The notes under the pieces are model-generated. The model saw only the letters and a program-made list of their open reading frames with translations, did no database searches and was not told the origin of the DNA. The translations under genes were made by a program, and so were the position numbers. Shown here piece after piece: positions 23,501-44,399 of a stretch of DNA of 64,000 bases (positions are counted from its first letter, which is position 1; each line of letters opens with the position of its first letter). The DNA is from Channallabes apus. Taxonomy: Eukaryota; Chordata; Actinopteri; Siluriformes; Clariidae. The stretch is taken from positions 10,369,976 through 10,433,975 of the forward strand of contig CM060121.1 in assembly GCA_030522415.1 (NCBI GenBank), written 5' to 3'.

Positions 23501-24561
23501 ATCTACACTGTGTGCAGGTTTAAACTCAATATCTTGATGTTTCTAGTTAAAATTTCTAACTTAATTTTTTTTTTTTAATTTTCATAACTTAGTTTCCAGT
23601 TTAAACTTTATTGAAAATTCTGTCGTTAGTTTAATTGTAGATTGCTAGCTTAACTTTATTATTTGTACTGTAATTCTACTTTATTTAATTTTTCTATGTA
23701 GTTCATGGGCAGTTGTGAGAGCATTTCACTGCATGTCATACTGTGTATGTTTGTGTATGTGAGAGAAATTTTAACTGTAATTTGAACTTTCATTTAGTTT
23801 CTGTCTGAACTACATTATATTTTCTTTGTGTATTTTAGAACTTTTAAAGCGGATAGATGACAGCAGCCAGGAAGTGCGTGTTGAAGCTCTGAAAGCTCTG
23901 AGTGTGTGGTTCTCATCTTTAGACCAAAACTATGACCCAAACACACATCGCCCCCATCTGGAGTTCCTTTTCCAGCAGCTGCTGCTTTACTTAGATGACC
24001 CTGATGACCAAATCCAGCTTATAGTACTAGGTAAGGGTTAATGTCATAGTTTGATGTTAAATCATTGCTGTTTCGTGGCAGTATTAAAATATTACATTTG
24101 ACAAGGCCAGAAATGTTTTGTTTTTTCCCCAGCTTGTTTTTGTCTTCAGGTTTAAACTCAATATCTTGATGTTGTCCACTGAATTATCATCAGTGATTCA
24201 GAAGCACATACTGTATAAATAACAACAATATTTATCAGCCTGGGTCAAGTTATATTTATCTTCATTTCAACAAACAGGAATAAATGAATTAAATGTGGGT
24301 GTTTTTTATTCCACAATAATAAACCATGATTGCATTGTGCAGGACTTTTAAAAGAATGCATTAATCATTATGACCGGTTCAGTGCATTCATGCCATCTAG
24401 GTCATGGGTCTCTGTTTATCTCCCTCTTCTCTCCAGAGGTTCTGAAAGGTGGCAGTGTTGTGGATCCTGTTCTTCTGCAGCAGAAAGTGGATGAAGTGAG
24501 AGAGAAACAATGCAGCTCTGCATACTGTGATCAGCTGCTCCAGTACATACAGTCCCTCTGA
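6214..24561 (+). CDS. dnaaf5: Dynein axonemal assembly factor 5 (HEAT-repeat protein 2), 13 coding exons
   Basis: Coding exons: 6214-6742, 10149-10333, 10600-10724, 10830-10948, 11733-11965, 12404-12634, 13958-14101, 14218-14386, 16399-16546, 19212-19362, 23251-23407, 23839-24030, 24437-24561. Joined they give 835 aa, close to the roughly 855 aa of human DNAAF5, with every phase consistent. Recognised stretches include [27 protein letters not shown]-like [56 protein letters not shown], and the end [12 protein letters not shown]. The protein is a solenoid of HEAT repeats that helps dynein arms preassemble in the cytoplasm; human loss causes primary ciliary dyskinesia. ATG 6214 ([11 protein letters not shown]) is preferred over in-frame ATG 6202 because it has A at -3 and G at +4. 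Intron 2 has a GC donor. The gene converges on JMJD6. Confidence 0.97.
7215..7456 (+). repeat. tRNA-derived SINE with (CAA)n tail
   Basis: A pol III A box (TCAGTGGTAGG, 7228-7238) and B box (GGTTTGATTCC, 7266-7276) are spaced as in a tRNA. They are followed by a body with GTCAGGAAGGGCATCCGGCG and a tail of CAA repeats ending at about 7456. The body motif is widespread in fish genomes; I cannot fix the family name. Confidence 0.72.
7502..7822. mobile_element. Internal-deletion (MITE-like) derivative of the local Tc1 family
   Basis: Both ends match the Tc1 at 16740-18354 (CAGTGGTGTGAAAAACTATT at the left, CACCACTG at the right) and are flanked by TA (7500-7501 and 7823-7824). The interior is missing: the left repeat reads to GTTTCTGATCA and jumps to AGTTATTTTTTAACAAGG, which in the full copy lies near 18120. 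The transposase is entirely lost. It could only move with enzyme supplied by another copy. Confidence 0.9.
7881..7963 (-). repeat. tRNA-like SINE head fragment
   Basis: On the minus strand, GGGTAGCTCAGTGGTTAAGG is followed by GTTGGACTGCTGATCACGAG and GGTTTGAGCTA, which is a tRNA-like head with A and B boxes. No intact cloverleaf end or terminator is seen, so it is a repeat rather than a functional tRNA gene. Confidence 0.65.
8734..9779 (+). mobile_element. Tc1/mariner-like relic with internal deletion
   Basis: The ends are TA-CACTACT at the left and AGTAGTG-TA at the right. Plus-strand transposase remnants include an N-terminal part ([20 protein letters not shown], 9013 on) and a C-terminal part with [20 protein letters not shown] and [15 protein letters not shown]. 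The central part with the first two catalytic acids is missing around 9340. The copy is dead and lies in DNAAF5 intron 1. Confidence 0.8.
10334..10599 (+). other. DNAAF5 intron 2, GC-AG type
   Basis: The exon ends CCTCAG and the intron begins GCAAGA. The acceptor is TTCTAG|GTTAGA. Using this site joins SPQ to [13 protein letters not shown], in frame with the family. No GT donor nearby keeps the frame. See findings. Confidence 0.85.
10949..11732 (+). other. DNAAF5 intron 4, no repeats recognised
   Basis: A 784-bp intron with donor GGAG|GTGAGT and acceptor CCAAG|TGGAG. It is T-rich, with several long T runs, and has no recognisable gene or element. The open frames inside it are not supported by any family match. 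Confidence 0.8.
12225..12325 (-). repeat. Dispersed fish repeat with LINE/SINE 3'-tail sequence (minus orientation)
   Basis: The block with TGTGTAAAGCTGCTTTGCGA, then GACAATGTTAATTG and AAAGCGCTATACAAATAAAT, is the reverse complement of the block at 42065-42170 (TTTTATTTGTATAGCGCTTT, ACAGCTTTACACAAT). Such tails end L2-type LINEs and their dependent SINEs in fish. It lies in DNAAF5 intron 5. Confidence 0.65.
12740..13133. mobile_element. Tc1-like relic (intron 6 of DNAAF5)
   Basis: It ends in AAGGTTCACATACCTTTTCT followed by TGCCACTG-TA, the terminal repeat of a common fish Tc1 family, and contains a related internal segment, CTAAAGGGTTCACTTACTTT. No transposase frame remains. The left boundary is approximate. 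Confidence 0.6.
13150..13530 (+). mobile_element. Degenerate Tc1-like relic
   Basis: Plus-strand blocks such as AATTCCCCAAATCCGCTTGA and GCACCCACGGGATGCACCAG resemble the C-terminal transposase region (PNSPDL, IEH.WDALDK) of a Tc1-like family. They are followed by a decayed terminal repeat near 13480-13525. There is no frame left. Boundaries are uncertain. Confidence 0.45.
14690..14800 (+). repeat. SINE fragment (same family as 5456-5716)
   Basis: CCAGTTTCCTCCCACAGTGT is followed by AAAGACATGCAGGTTAGGCT and TTGACCATAGTGGGAATG. It is an internal piece of the SINE body, without head or tail, in DNAAF5 intron 8. Confidence 0.7.
15358..15624. repeat. (AT)n microsatellite with interspersed GAATAT
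   Basis: About 265 bp of AT dinucleotides broken at several points by single GAATAT variants. The array is self-complementary. The long Ile-Tyr open frames on both strands across it are artefacts of the repeat. Confidence 0.97.
15805..16250. repeat. Diverged direct repeat pair
   Basis: The blocks near 15810-15910 (GGCTCCGCCCGAGTGCAGAT) and 16100-16200 (AGCTCCGCCCATGTGCAGAC) share order and spacing of further words (taCCATTACC versus aaCATTACC, GGAGTGT, CTCCTC, GTGCTCC or GCTGCTCC). They are an old duplication of about 290-bp period in DNAAF5 intron 8. The family is not recognised. Confidence 0.5.
16740..18354 (-). mobile_element. Full-length Tc1 transposon with IR/DR ends
   Basis: It is 1615 bp long. 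The left end is TA-CAGTGGTGTGAAAAACTA at 16740; the right end is CACCACTG at 18354, running into a TA microsatellite. Each end holds a long inverted repeat of about 215 bp with an outer and an inner copy of the GTGTGAAAAA motif (inner copies near 16931 and 18153), the IR/DR layout known from Sleeping Beauty-type elements. It carries one uninterrupted transposase frame on the minus strand and lies in DNAAF5 intron 9. Confidence 0.95.
16958..17974 (-). CDS. Tc1 transposase, uninterrupted 338 aa, catalytic Asp changed
   Basis: The reading frame is as long as active Tc1 transposases (about 340 aa). It has a paired-type helix-turn-helix N-terminus (about residues 1-115, with [17 protein letters not shown] and a GRPTK linker at residues 57-61). 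The DDE catalytic domain follows. The first acid is D151 in WTDETK. The second site, normally QQDNDPKH, reads QQENDPKH here (residue 242, codon GAA where the 3005-3895 copy has GAC). The third acid is E277 in SPDLNRIE, with the preceding Pro changed to Arg (residue 275). Spacing from 242 to 277 is that of DD34E. In this family the enzyme cuts the element ends and rejoins them at TA. With Asp to Glu at a metal-binding site the protein is probably inactive, though it could still bind the ends. Confidence 0.93.
   Translation of the reverse strand: MPRSKEIQEQMRTKVIYQSGKGYKAISKALGLQRTTVRAIIHKWQKHGTVVNLPRSGRPTKITPRAQRQLIREATKDPRTTSKELQASLASIKVSVHDSTIRKRLGKNGLHGRFPRRKPLLSKKNIKARLNFAKKHLNDCQDFWENTLWTDETKVELFGRCVSHYIWRKINTAFQKKNIIPTVKYGGGSVMVWGCFAASGPGRLAVIDGTMNSTVYQKILKENVRPSVRQLKLKRSWVLQQENDPKHTSKSTSEWLKKNKMKTLEWPSQSPDLNRIEMLWHDLKKAVHARKPSNKAELQQFCKDEWVKIPPERCKRLVASYRKHLIAVIAAKGGPTSY
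18355..18440. repeat. (TA)n-(CA)n compound microsatellite
   Basis: About 65 bp of TA followed by about 20 bp of CA, directly abutting the right end of the Tc1. The transposon's TA target duplication is lost inside it. Confidence 0.95.
18441..19211 (+). other. Remaining part of DNAAF5 intron 9
   Basis: AT-rich intron DNA up to the acceptor TTTTTGTAG|GAAATT. No gene or repeat is recognised. Confidence 0.75.
20036..20821. mobile_element. Non-autonomous TA-flanked MITE (Tc1/mariner-pogo type)
   Basis: Terminal inverted repeats: CAGTGAAACCTCTGATTACG at the left and its near complement CGTAATCCAAGGTTTCACTG at the right, flanked by TA on both sides (20034-20035, 20822-20823). The 786-bp interior has GT/CA microsatellites (about 20537-20605) and a T run at about 20382-20411. 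No transposase frame is present. It lies in DNAAF5 intron 10. Confidence 0.88.
20827..22679. mobile_element. hAT element with decayed transposase, inserted at the edge of the MITE
   Basis: Terminal repeats CAGTGGTTCTCAAACTTTTT and CACTTTGAGAACCACTG are flanked by a perfect 8-bp target duplication, CTGTACTG (20819-20826 and 22680-22687). The first copy of the duplication includes the last three bases of the neighbouring MITE (20819-20821), its TA and three flanking bases, so the hAT arrived later. The 1853-bp interior has only a fragment of a BED-type zinc finger on the minus strand. Beginning near 21360 it also holds a separate degenerate element-like stretch (GGGCGATATAACC). Confidence 0.92.
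21069..21335 (-). pseudogene. hAT transposase N-terminal fragment with BED-like zinc finger
   Basis: The 88-aa frame contains [20 protein letters not shown] followed by HLETTH, a C-x2-C...H-x4-H finger as in the DNA-binding domain of ZBED/hAT transposases. It then reads [18 protein letters not shown], a linker common to that group. It ends without any catalytic domain. It is a remnant of the element at 20827-22679. Confidence 0.78.
22688..23250 (+). other. End of DNAAF5 intron 10, nothing recognised
   Basis: AT-rich intron sequence running to the acceptor TTTTCTTAG|GTTCTA. I see no repeat or gene. Confidence 0.7.
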
Positions 24562-25957
24562 TGCACACCCACAAAGCACATTTCAGCACACTGCATACAG
24601 CTTCTGCATTCATCTCCTGGACTAGAGAATGCAAATTGGCCTCCCATATTTTGGACATGCATTCATCTTTCCATCAGTTTGACCTAATTTTCCTGTGCTA
24701 CTGCTCCCACACCCCCCCAAAACCATTCTTTTTAGACCAGGGATGCAGTACTTATACCCCTTGTTGAGTCCTTTTCAAACATTTATGGTTGTGGCCAAAA
24801 AGTCCAATTATGGTCTCATCAGTTTAGTAGGTACAGTAACAATTATTTGTTCCCCTGAAAACTCATTTACTGTGTGCAGTACATGTTTAAGTAACTCCTC
24901 ATTAAATCAGCCACCCCACTTTTTGCTAAGAAGCCTCTATTTCGTTTTAATTCAATTCAATTGGTCAGACAGTGGTTGTCACAAAGCAGCTACATAGGAC
25001 CAAAAGAAAATTCTGAATGTTTCTCTATGAACTATAAATTTATACATTAAAAAAAACTGAAATTATATATATATATAAAAAGGGTAATGTATATAAAACA
25101 GAATTATGCTTGTGGGTTTCTTTGTTTCCTATTTTTTCTTCTGTAAAATAGTTTAAACACTACAGATTTAAAATTTTTAAATATCTGGATATCTTCCTAC
25201 ATAATTTACCTGATTTACAAAGTACAAAAGTGCATGGGTCATTCAAGAGCTTAAAAATATTTCTATTTATACACAAACACCAATTACACTCAAATAAATC
25301 ACAGAATCCTGTAGAATCGTACCCATACCAGCCATTTAAACCTGTGACTGTCAGCTTCTGTGTATATTATCAGGCCAAACATTTACTGGTATTCAAACTC
25401 CGGGCCATTTGAGTTGAGTAATTTAAAAAGGGCTTAATTAATTATGGAATAATAACTTGCTTCTCCATACAATGTACCCTATCCTTAAATCATCTGGAAG
25501 AATTCTTATATTTTCCAAAACATTTTGCCTGTGTCTTTAAAACTATGTTATTGTGTGCGTGTATGTACTGGGAATTGGTGCACCCTTTTGTCTCCACATT
25601 TGTATAACTATAAAAAGACTAAAGGTTTTAACGATGGGTCAGCATTTGCAATGCTTGCCAGGTTGTCAAGCAGGTAAGTGGAACAATTTGGAACCTTATT
25701 GCAAATGTTCAAACATACATACATATTATATTTACAATTTATTAACAATAATTAAAATAACAAACCTAAAATAAAATATACTAGTATGTAAAACAAATTT
25801 TTACACTATACACTGTAAAAACTTAAGATTATACTACTTCATTAACTACAGCAACTCCAAGTCATTCTGACTGGTGCCAGATGACAATGTTATTTACCGT
25901 ATCACTGGTTGGCAATTGGTTACTCCAATCCAATGAGAGTTCACCATTCCTAAAAAT
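24562..25957 (+). other. DNAAF5 3' UTR and convergent intergenic DNA
   Basis: The DNAAF5 stop is at 24559-24561. Possible poly(A) signals downstream include ATTAAA at 24901 and 25046 and AATAAA at 25293-25298; the one used cannot be decided by eye. A short relic of a CAATTCAATT-type repeat lies near 24948-25000. No other gene is seen. Confidence 0.55.
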
Positions 25958-26175
25958 CATCTGGCACAGGGGTTAGCACTGTGGCCTTGGACCTCCAGGG
26001 TCAATTTTATACTGCAAAGACATGCAGAGTGGACTATTTGGAGTTTACAAATTAGTCGTAGTGCGTATGTACTTGGTTGCCATGTGATGGACTGGCACCC
26101 TGTCCATAATGTACCCCACCTCGTGCCCCACGTCCCCCCCATTATAGGCTCTGAGTCTTCCTGCTGAGAATAAGC
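25958..26175 (+). repeat. SINE copy, diverged
   Basis: The head is GGGGTTAGCACTGTGGCCTT. The body words AAAGACATGCAG, GTGATGGACTGGCACCCTGT and CATAATGTACCCCACCTC match the family at 5456-5716 and 26580-26790. Confidence 0.75.
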
Positions 26176-26579
26176 AATATAAAGCATAAGCGAGCTGTAC
26201 GTTTGGATACGCAAACTTGACACACTTTCCTGCCACGGACATTGTACATTCACCCAAAGTCTAATTGATTGAAGATAACTACAAGATGCTACAAACCTTT
26301 TAGATAACTGCACATTTCTATGTTTGACACTTAGTTGTATGCTTCTCTATAACCACCCTCTTATCCAACACAAATACTTAAACACCTATACATGAACTAA
26401 TTTTTAACTGCTCTACTTGCATTTTAGCATCTGGTGTAAATTGTGGTAAATGAACCAACTGAGGTATCCGATGTGTCAACTGTTGTAAAAACTAAATGAT
26501 GATGTAACTGACTGTAACTGTTATTTAAAATATACCAGCTTATCACAATAGTAAAGAGATAGCAGATAGTGCTGCTATC

Positions 26580-26790
26580 TGCTATGTCTCCAATTTCACA
26601 GTCCTAAGACATGTAGATTAGGCTAATTGGCATTCCCAAATTGCCCGTAGTGTGTGAATGTGTGTGTGTGTGTGCCCTGCGATGGATTGGCACCATGTCC
26701 AGGGTGTGCCCCGCCTTGTGCCCTAAGCCTCCTGGGACAGGCTCCAGGTCCCCGCGACCCTGAATGCAGGATAAAGCGTAGATGAGTGAG
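26580..26790 (+). repeat. SINE copy, 5'-truncated
   Basis: The body and tail are well kept: GTGCCCTGCGATGGATTGGC, GTCCAGGGTGTGCCCCGCCT, GGGACAGGCTCCAGGTCCCC and a GATGAGTGAGAGTGAG tail. The tRNA-like head is missing. It is the best-preserved 3' half of the family in this window. Confidence 0.85.
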
Positions 26791-26856
26791 AGTGAGTAAG
26801 TGTACTGATAAATTAGGCGGAGATATCTGGCATACAGAAAGACAGACAGACATGTA

Positions 26857-28312
26857 CAGTGGTGTTCAAAATAATAGCAGTGCATTGAAAAAATGAGTAA
26901 AGCTCCATACCCATACAATAACTTTTAATTTAAATCACATAGATGCATTGGACACCCTCCACATTCTATTCTGAATCACAACATGAAGAAAAATGTGCTA
27001 CAGGTAAATGTATTATTAGTTTAATATAAGTGAAGAAAAACAAAAAAATTGTCATCACTCATCTTTATAAAGTGATGAATATCATTTAAACAAAAATGCT
27101 TGAAGTTTAATCTTTCTTGTGCATCTTTGGACTAATATTCAGTTGTATAATCATGGTTTCTGAGAACTGCTTGACATCTGTGACAATTGTACTACATGCC
27201 ACAATTCCTCTGCATTTCTAGGTTTTGCCTCAGAAACAGCATTTTTAATGTCAGCCCACAACTTTTCTCTTGGATTAAGGTCTGGGGATTGGGCTGGACA
27301 CTTCATAACGTTAATCTTGTTGGTCTGGAATCAAGATGCTGCTCATTACTGGTGTGTTTGGGGTCGCTGTCTTGTTGAAACACCCATTTCAAGGGCACTT
27401 CCTCTTCGACATAAGGCAACATGACCTCTAAGTATTCTGATGTAGTCAAATTGATCCATGATCCCTGAAATGTGATAAATAGGCCCAACACCATAGTACA
27501 AGACGCATCCCCATATCATGATGCTTGTGCCTCCATGCTTCACTGTCTTCACAGTGTACTGTGGCTTGAATTCAATGTTTGGGGGCCTGACAAACTGTCT
27601 GAGGCCGCTAGACCCAAAAAGAACAATCTTGCATTCATCAGTCCACAAAATATTGCACCATTTCTTTTTAGGCCAGTCAACGTGTTCTTTGGAGAACTGT
27701 AACCTCTTCAGCACATCCTTTTTTCAACAATGGGAGTTTGCGGGGGCGTCTTGCTGATAGCTTGACTTCATATAGTAACAGTACTTACAGGTAACTTTAG
27801 ATGTTCGAGTCAATTTTGTTATTCTTTGATCCATTCAAATGGTAGTTTTCCGTTTTCTTCCATGTCTTTCTGGTTTGTCTCCATTTTAGAGCTTAAAAAT
27901 GATTTGGTATCATTTTCTGCACTTCTTTTTATGTTTTCCCATCTCTAATCAACTTTTGAATCAAAGTACGCTGTTCTTCTGAACAATGTCTGGACAACCC
28001 ATTTTACTCTGATTTTCAGAGAGAAATGCACAGGACAACCTTTTCTGCATTTATCCTTAAATAAGGGGAACTTGTTTGACACCTGTTTTTCACAGAATAA
28101 TTGACCTCTCTAATTGAACTCCACACTGCTATTTTTTTGAACACACTAATATTTGTTTTTCTTCACTTACATTAAACTAATACATTTAGCACATTTTTCT
28201 TCATGTGATTCAGAATAGAATGTGCAGGGGGTCCAATGCATTTATGTGATTAAAATTAAAAGTTATTATATGGATATGGAGCTTTACTCACTTTTTTCAA
28301 CACACTGCTATT
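26857..28312 (-). mobile_element. Tc1-like transposon relic with IR/DR ends
   Basis: It begins TA-CAGTGGTGTTCAAAATAAT at 26857. The right side has an inner repeat, CACTGCTATTTTTTTGAACA (about 28126-28145), and a decayed outer repeat near 28290-28312. Minus-strand transposase pieces include [34 protein letters not shown] and, in another frame, [12 protein letters not shown]. The frame is broken at about 27395 and the N-terminus is decayed. Dead copy. Confidence 0.85.
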
Positions 28313-28460
28313 TTACATTAAAGATGATCAGCTTATTTTTAGCTTTAACCATAACTACTTCTACAAAGTCTACAAACAACTTCTACCAGCCAATGACGGG
28401 TACCAACACTAGTATACTATATCTCATTAGATGGGTCTTCAATAGATTTACCTGGTACCT
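28313..28460. repeat. Unclassified dispersed repeat (copy 1)
   Basis: It starts with a 38-bp block, 28313-28350, that recurs with one mismatch at 36153-36190 (contains TGATCAGCTTATTTTTAGCT). It continues with weaker shared words (GACGGGTACCAACACTAG versus GACAGGTACAACGCTAG). No coding capacity. Confidence 0.5.
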
Positions 28461-28684
28461 GGCACTTAACTTTGGTGGTCGAAGATCACAGAGCACTAAC
28501 ATGGTTACACAAAACTTGTATTAAATGGCAATTCATCTCCTAATCAGAATGAGAACTTGCAAATCATTGTAAGCGTGGATTTGAAAGTATGGGTGCTTGT
28601 GCCTTGTTATCCCATTCTCTTGACTGAAATTCACTAATACAAGCCTATATGCAGTTTTTGAACTTGACTATAATGCAAATGTTT

Positions 28685-30225
28685 AATTTAGTTCAATTTA
28701 TTTGTATAGCACATTTACAAAAGCCGTCAGGCTGACCAAAGTGCTTCACATAAAAACATACTCATAAAACACACAATAAAACACAAATAGCACACCTCGC
28801 GGAATTAAAATGCTAATGAAAACAAATAGGTTTTGAGCAAGGACTTAAAAGCGGATAGAGAAGGTGCCAGTCTGATCTCTAAAGGCAAAGTATTCCAAAG
28901 TTGAGGTCCTGCTACCGCAAACACCTGTGCCCCTCTACGCTTGAGCCTCACGCGTGGGACTACTAATAAAGCCTGATCACAAGATCTTCTGTGTTCTGGA
29001 AGTAGAGTAAGGGTGAAGATCGGAAAGAGAGGTGAAGAGAGGTAAACTGGTGCTAGGTTGTGTAACGATTTATACACAAAGAGGAGGATTTTAAAATTAA
29101 TTCTCAGAGACTGGCAGCCAGTGTAGATCTTTCAGAATTGGAGTGATGTGATCATGTTTACGACTTTTACGAAGGAATCTTGCTGCTGCATTTTGGACAA
29201 GCTGTAAGCGAGCAATTTGAGATTTGGAGATACCGCAATATAATGAATTGCAGTAATCCAGACGAGCCGTAATGAATGCATGAACCGCCATTTCTAGAGT
29301 TTTGGGGGTGAGGAAGTGTTTCATTTTGGTGAGTAGTCGAAGCTGATAAAAAAAAAAAAAAAAAAATGGATCCAATAACGGAGGCGATATGTTTATCAAA
29401 TTTTAGCCGCTGGTCAATGAGAACACCAAGGTTACGCACCTGTGATGATCTGTAGACAGATAAGCTGTCCAGATCAGGGCTGAAACTCAGAGTTCTCATT
29501 AGGACCAAAAACAATTACCTCGGTCTTGTCTTCATTTAGAAAGAGAAAGTTTTGAGCTAGACATGATTTAACCTCCTTTAAACACTGCAAAAGATTAGTA
29601 GCAGTAACGTTCTTTCTTTTGATGGGAAGATAAATTTGAGTATCATCTGCATAGAAGTGAAAAGATACATCATATTTCCGTAGGATAGAACCCAGAGGTA
29701 GCATATAGAGAGAGAACAGCGATGGAGCCAAAATAGAGCCTTGTGGAAGGCCACAGGTCAGAGGTGCCCGGGAAGAAGTGAAATTACCCATCTTTACTAA
29801 AAACTTTCTATCAGACAAATATGACTGAAACCATTTCAGAACATTCGCCTTTAGACCCACCCAAGACTCTAATCTAGATAGTAGTAAAGAGTGATCGATA
29901 GTATCAAAAGCCGCCGATAGATCCAGGAGAAGCAGAATCAGAGTCTCCAGAGTCAGTGGAGACATAAATATAATTTAGCACTCTCAGAAGGGCGGACTCT
30001 GTACTATGAGCAGACTTAAAACCAGATTGAAAGACCTCGTGAATACCCATGTTAGTCACAAAACATTGTAGTTGGTCCAGCACAATTTTCTCCAAAACCT
30101 TAGAAACAAAAGGCAAGACTGAGATAGGCCGAAAATTCCTTAGGGCAGAGGAATCCAGAGATTCCAAATTCAAAATGACGGCCACTATTCTTAAATTAGA
30201 TGGTGGAACAAAATATCAAATGCTG
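28685..30225 (-). pseudogene. L2-type LINE reverse transcriptase pseudogene, 5'-truncated
   Basis: In order on the minus strand: NFRPISVLPFVSKVLEKIVL and HSTESALLRVLNYI (30185-29904), a frameshift near 29940, then LLLLDLSAAFDTIDHSL, GLPQGSILAPSLFSLYMLPL and FHFYADDTQIYLP (29965-29474). A poly-T indel frameshift follows near 29345-29366, then ARLDYCNSLYCGISKSQIAR, LQLVQNAAARFL and FAVAGPQLWNTLPLEIR (29399-28805). The YADDTQIYLP catalytic motif and the C-terminal motif are those of L2-type elements. The 3' tail at 28685-28760 (TTTATTTGTATAGCAC) is typical. The endonuclease and ORF1 are absent. It has at least two frameshifts, so it is inactive. Confidence 0.9.
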
Positions 30226-31911
30226 GTCAAATAAGTTTTAAAAGCATTCAAATATTTATCACAAACATTTATTGACAATTTAACATCTTTACATTTTCAT
30301 TTGGAGAGGGCTCAGCCATCAGTACAGAAACATTTTTGCAATTGTGTGCATTTACATTGAAAAGCAAGAAGAGACCCAGTTTCATAAAATATAGGCACAA
30401 TCATTTGTTGCAAGTACAATTTGCGCTAAAATATACAGTACTGAAATAAAAAGACGAACAATAATACCTTGGTGTCATCTCCGAGTTTATTTCTCCTGAA
30501 AGAATGTCACACACTATTAGTGTGTGATTTACCACCATATGCATAATGTAGGTGTTCGAAGTGTGTTCGCACCCCCTCGCTGTAGGCCGTGTTCATATCG
30601 CTCACGCAGATTCCCAAACCCAGATTGCTAGAACAAAGATTGATGCAGACTCCTGCAAAAGGAGACGATTTGCTTGGGTAATGCAGGCACAGTTCTTGAC
30701 AGAACCTCACAGTTGAACACACTCCCACAAGTAGGCATCAGGTGGTCGGTATTAATCTGTTCTGCCACCTTTTTTTAAACTTTGTCCCCGTTTACCACCG
30801 CTTCCGCATGAACAGAAACAATACTCAACTATGAATACTTTTTCCTCCATCGAGACACATTTCCAACAACAAATGCTCAACACAACTTTTTTTTTTTTTA
30901 CCACTGGGAACATGTGCGGTTAAATGCATGCCCCGTTAAACAAATGCACATCCAAGATGCGCAGGTTTAAGTACTGTATATTTTGGCACATACCGTATTA
31001 GAACCATTTGCTTCCTTCCAGAGAAAAATGCCCAGTAACTTAAAATTCTCATTTCAACCATTAGAATAAACAGTTTAATTTTAGGAAAAGGGTAAAAGAT
31101 CAGTGGAGTCATAACCAGGTTCACTTTCCTTTTGAAAGACATCTGTTCAAAGTTCTGTTATAAACAGTACACTCATTCTATAACTAGGTGAATTGTTGCT
31201 CTTAAGTCTTCCAAAAGAAAGGTTACCAAACAATTTAATGTATTAACAGCTAGACCTGACTTGCAATGAATTTTACACTTTAGTGCATACATTTTTTTTT
31301 TAATTGAATGTCTATTTCTTGCATGTTTGTGCACAGAGGTATGTGTATTAAAATCTGGAGTATTACTCTTAAAAAGTGAACTTCAGAAATGAATTTAATA
31401 TAAAATCCAACATGAATTCATAAAACCCCTGCAGTAAACCAGCTATGTGAGCTGTAACATGTTATCAAGCAACAAAATGGTTATTTTAGATTTAACTGCA
31501 TCAGGGTCCACAAGTGTGAAGCATGAACTTGAAGGTATAGAACCGTAATAAATCAGCAAGGGGAGGCCAAAAAAGGCTAAATTATCCCAAAAAAAAAAAA
31601 AAAAAAAAAAAAGTCTCCAGTAGATTACGTGATTAAGTGAAATGGAGTGTGGCAGATAAATACCAACACTTATCCCAACCTAATATTGATGGGGAAAGAA
31701 AAAGACTGTACTGCTCAGCCTGCCATTATGCAGATCCCACAGACACAATCCTCATCACAGTATTTCAATGTTCACCCTGTCAAACAAATACCATACGAGC
31801 ATTACTTTCTTCTTGGGCCATTTAAGTCACTGGTGATTTATTTGAGCAGCAAACCAGAGTGAGGGCAAGATGACAGGGTGATCCCGGCGGTGGAGTTAGC
31901 AGGAGGGGATG
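30226..31911 (-). other. JMJD6 3' UTR and flank
   Basis: Downstream of the JMJD6 stop on the minus strand. Minus-strand AATAAA signals occur at 31837-31842, 30486-30491 and 30268-30273. The last of these abuts the LINE pseudogene, so a long 3' UTR up to about 30250 is possible. A poly-A run lies at about 31589-31612. No reading frame here has a recognisable product. Confidence 0.5.
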
Positions 31912-43262
<11,351 letters not shown>

Positions 43263-44399
43263 TCCTTATGAGTGTAAGTGAAGCGGGGTCTCAAAAAAAA
43301 AAAAAAGGGTGGTTAGCCGGCGATGCTAGCTTTCCAAGAGGTACCCGTGAACACAGTGCAAACAAGCTGTAAAGCGTCAGCGACTCCAGGAAATAAAAGT
43401 TATTCAGGGGTCTGTCTTAAAACCACATCCGGGTTAACAAAGACAAAAAAACTGTGCTTTTTTTTTTTTTCTTAAACGGTTACCGGAGCCGGTAAACTTC
43501 ACAGGGGAGGAAAAAACTTGGGAAAGCGGATAACAGCGACATGAGTTACAGGAAAGTCAACCTTATTCAGCGCAACCTAGCTTTAAACGATGAAACCCCA
43601 CCTTCTGTGTAATCGTAGCAAGTCTATTTGCTACACTTAGAGATGTATTCCAAAAGAAAAACGTCATTGGTTGTTACAAGTAGTAGGCCGTCCGTTAAAG
43701 TAGGAACCAATAGTATGACAGCACTGAAACATCCCGCCTAAAGTGAACAACGTGATTGGCAAACGTTAAGCCTTATTGGTGGATCTCCTATTAACAGTGT
43801 TAAAGAAGTTTACTTTAGAATATAACACTATAATCACACTGTTAATTCCATAATTGTAAAGTATATGTGCATTGCGGATCTATGTACATTCTGCAACCAA
43901 CAGAATGTATTCCTCATCTTCTTTACTTATGGTGTGGTAAACAATCTTTTTTTTTTACTTGAAAATTCTATTTTTCATTTTATTCATGAATCTTATTTTC
44001 ACTTTAAAGGATATAAATATGTTTCTGCCACAGTAACAAATCATCTAAATATATTGTCCACCTTTATATTTTAATGGCCAAAGTCTACATTCATACATTT
44101 AAATGTTCTTAATTACATCATAAACTATCTCCTTTCCTCTGTGAAATCCAAAACCTCTTGGGTTCGTTAAATCTTATAGATAAGCATAAATCTTTGTCAT
44201 TGTCTCGACACTCAGATTTAATCAATGAAACACTGTTTTTTTTTCATTTAGGTAGTATATTTTCTCTATTATTTATTTTTTCTTGGTTTATTCTGTCTAT
44301 TGCTATTATTTATTTACATCTTTATTGTTAATTTTGCTTATACGTATATCTTCTATAGATTTTAATTGTTCTGTTAATTGTGGATAGTTAAGTAAACAG
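43263..44399. other. JMJD6 upstream region
   Basis: Upstream of the JMJD6 ATG (43262). The sequence just upstream, to about 43500, contains an A run near 43294-43306 and CCGGAAG/CCGG words. No TATA box is convincing. The remaining part to 44399 is AT-rich, with no gene seen. Confidence 0.5.

Noticed and set aside
30507..30728. 73-aa minus-strand frame in the JMJD6 3' flank
   Set aside because: No family match, not conserved in the known JMJD6 protein, and it lies in probable 3' UTR.
43865..44074. 69-aa frame upstream of JMJD6
   Set aside because: Phe/Ile-rich translation of AT-rich DNA, with no motif or splice support.
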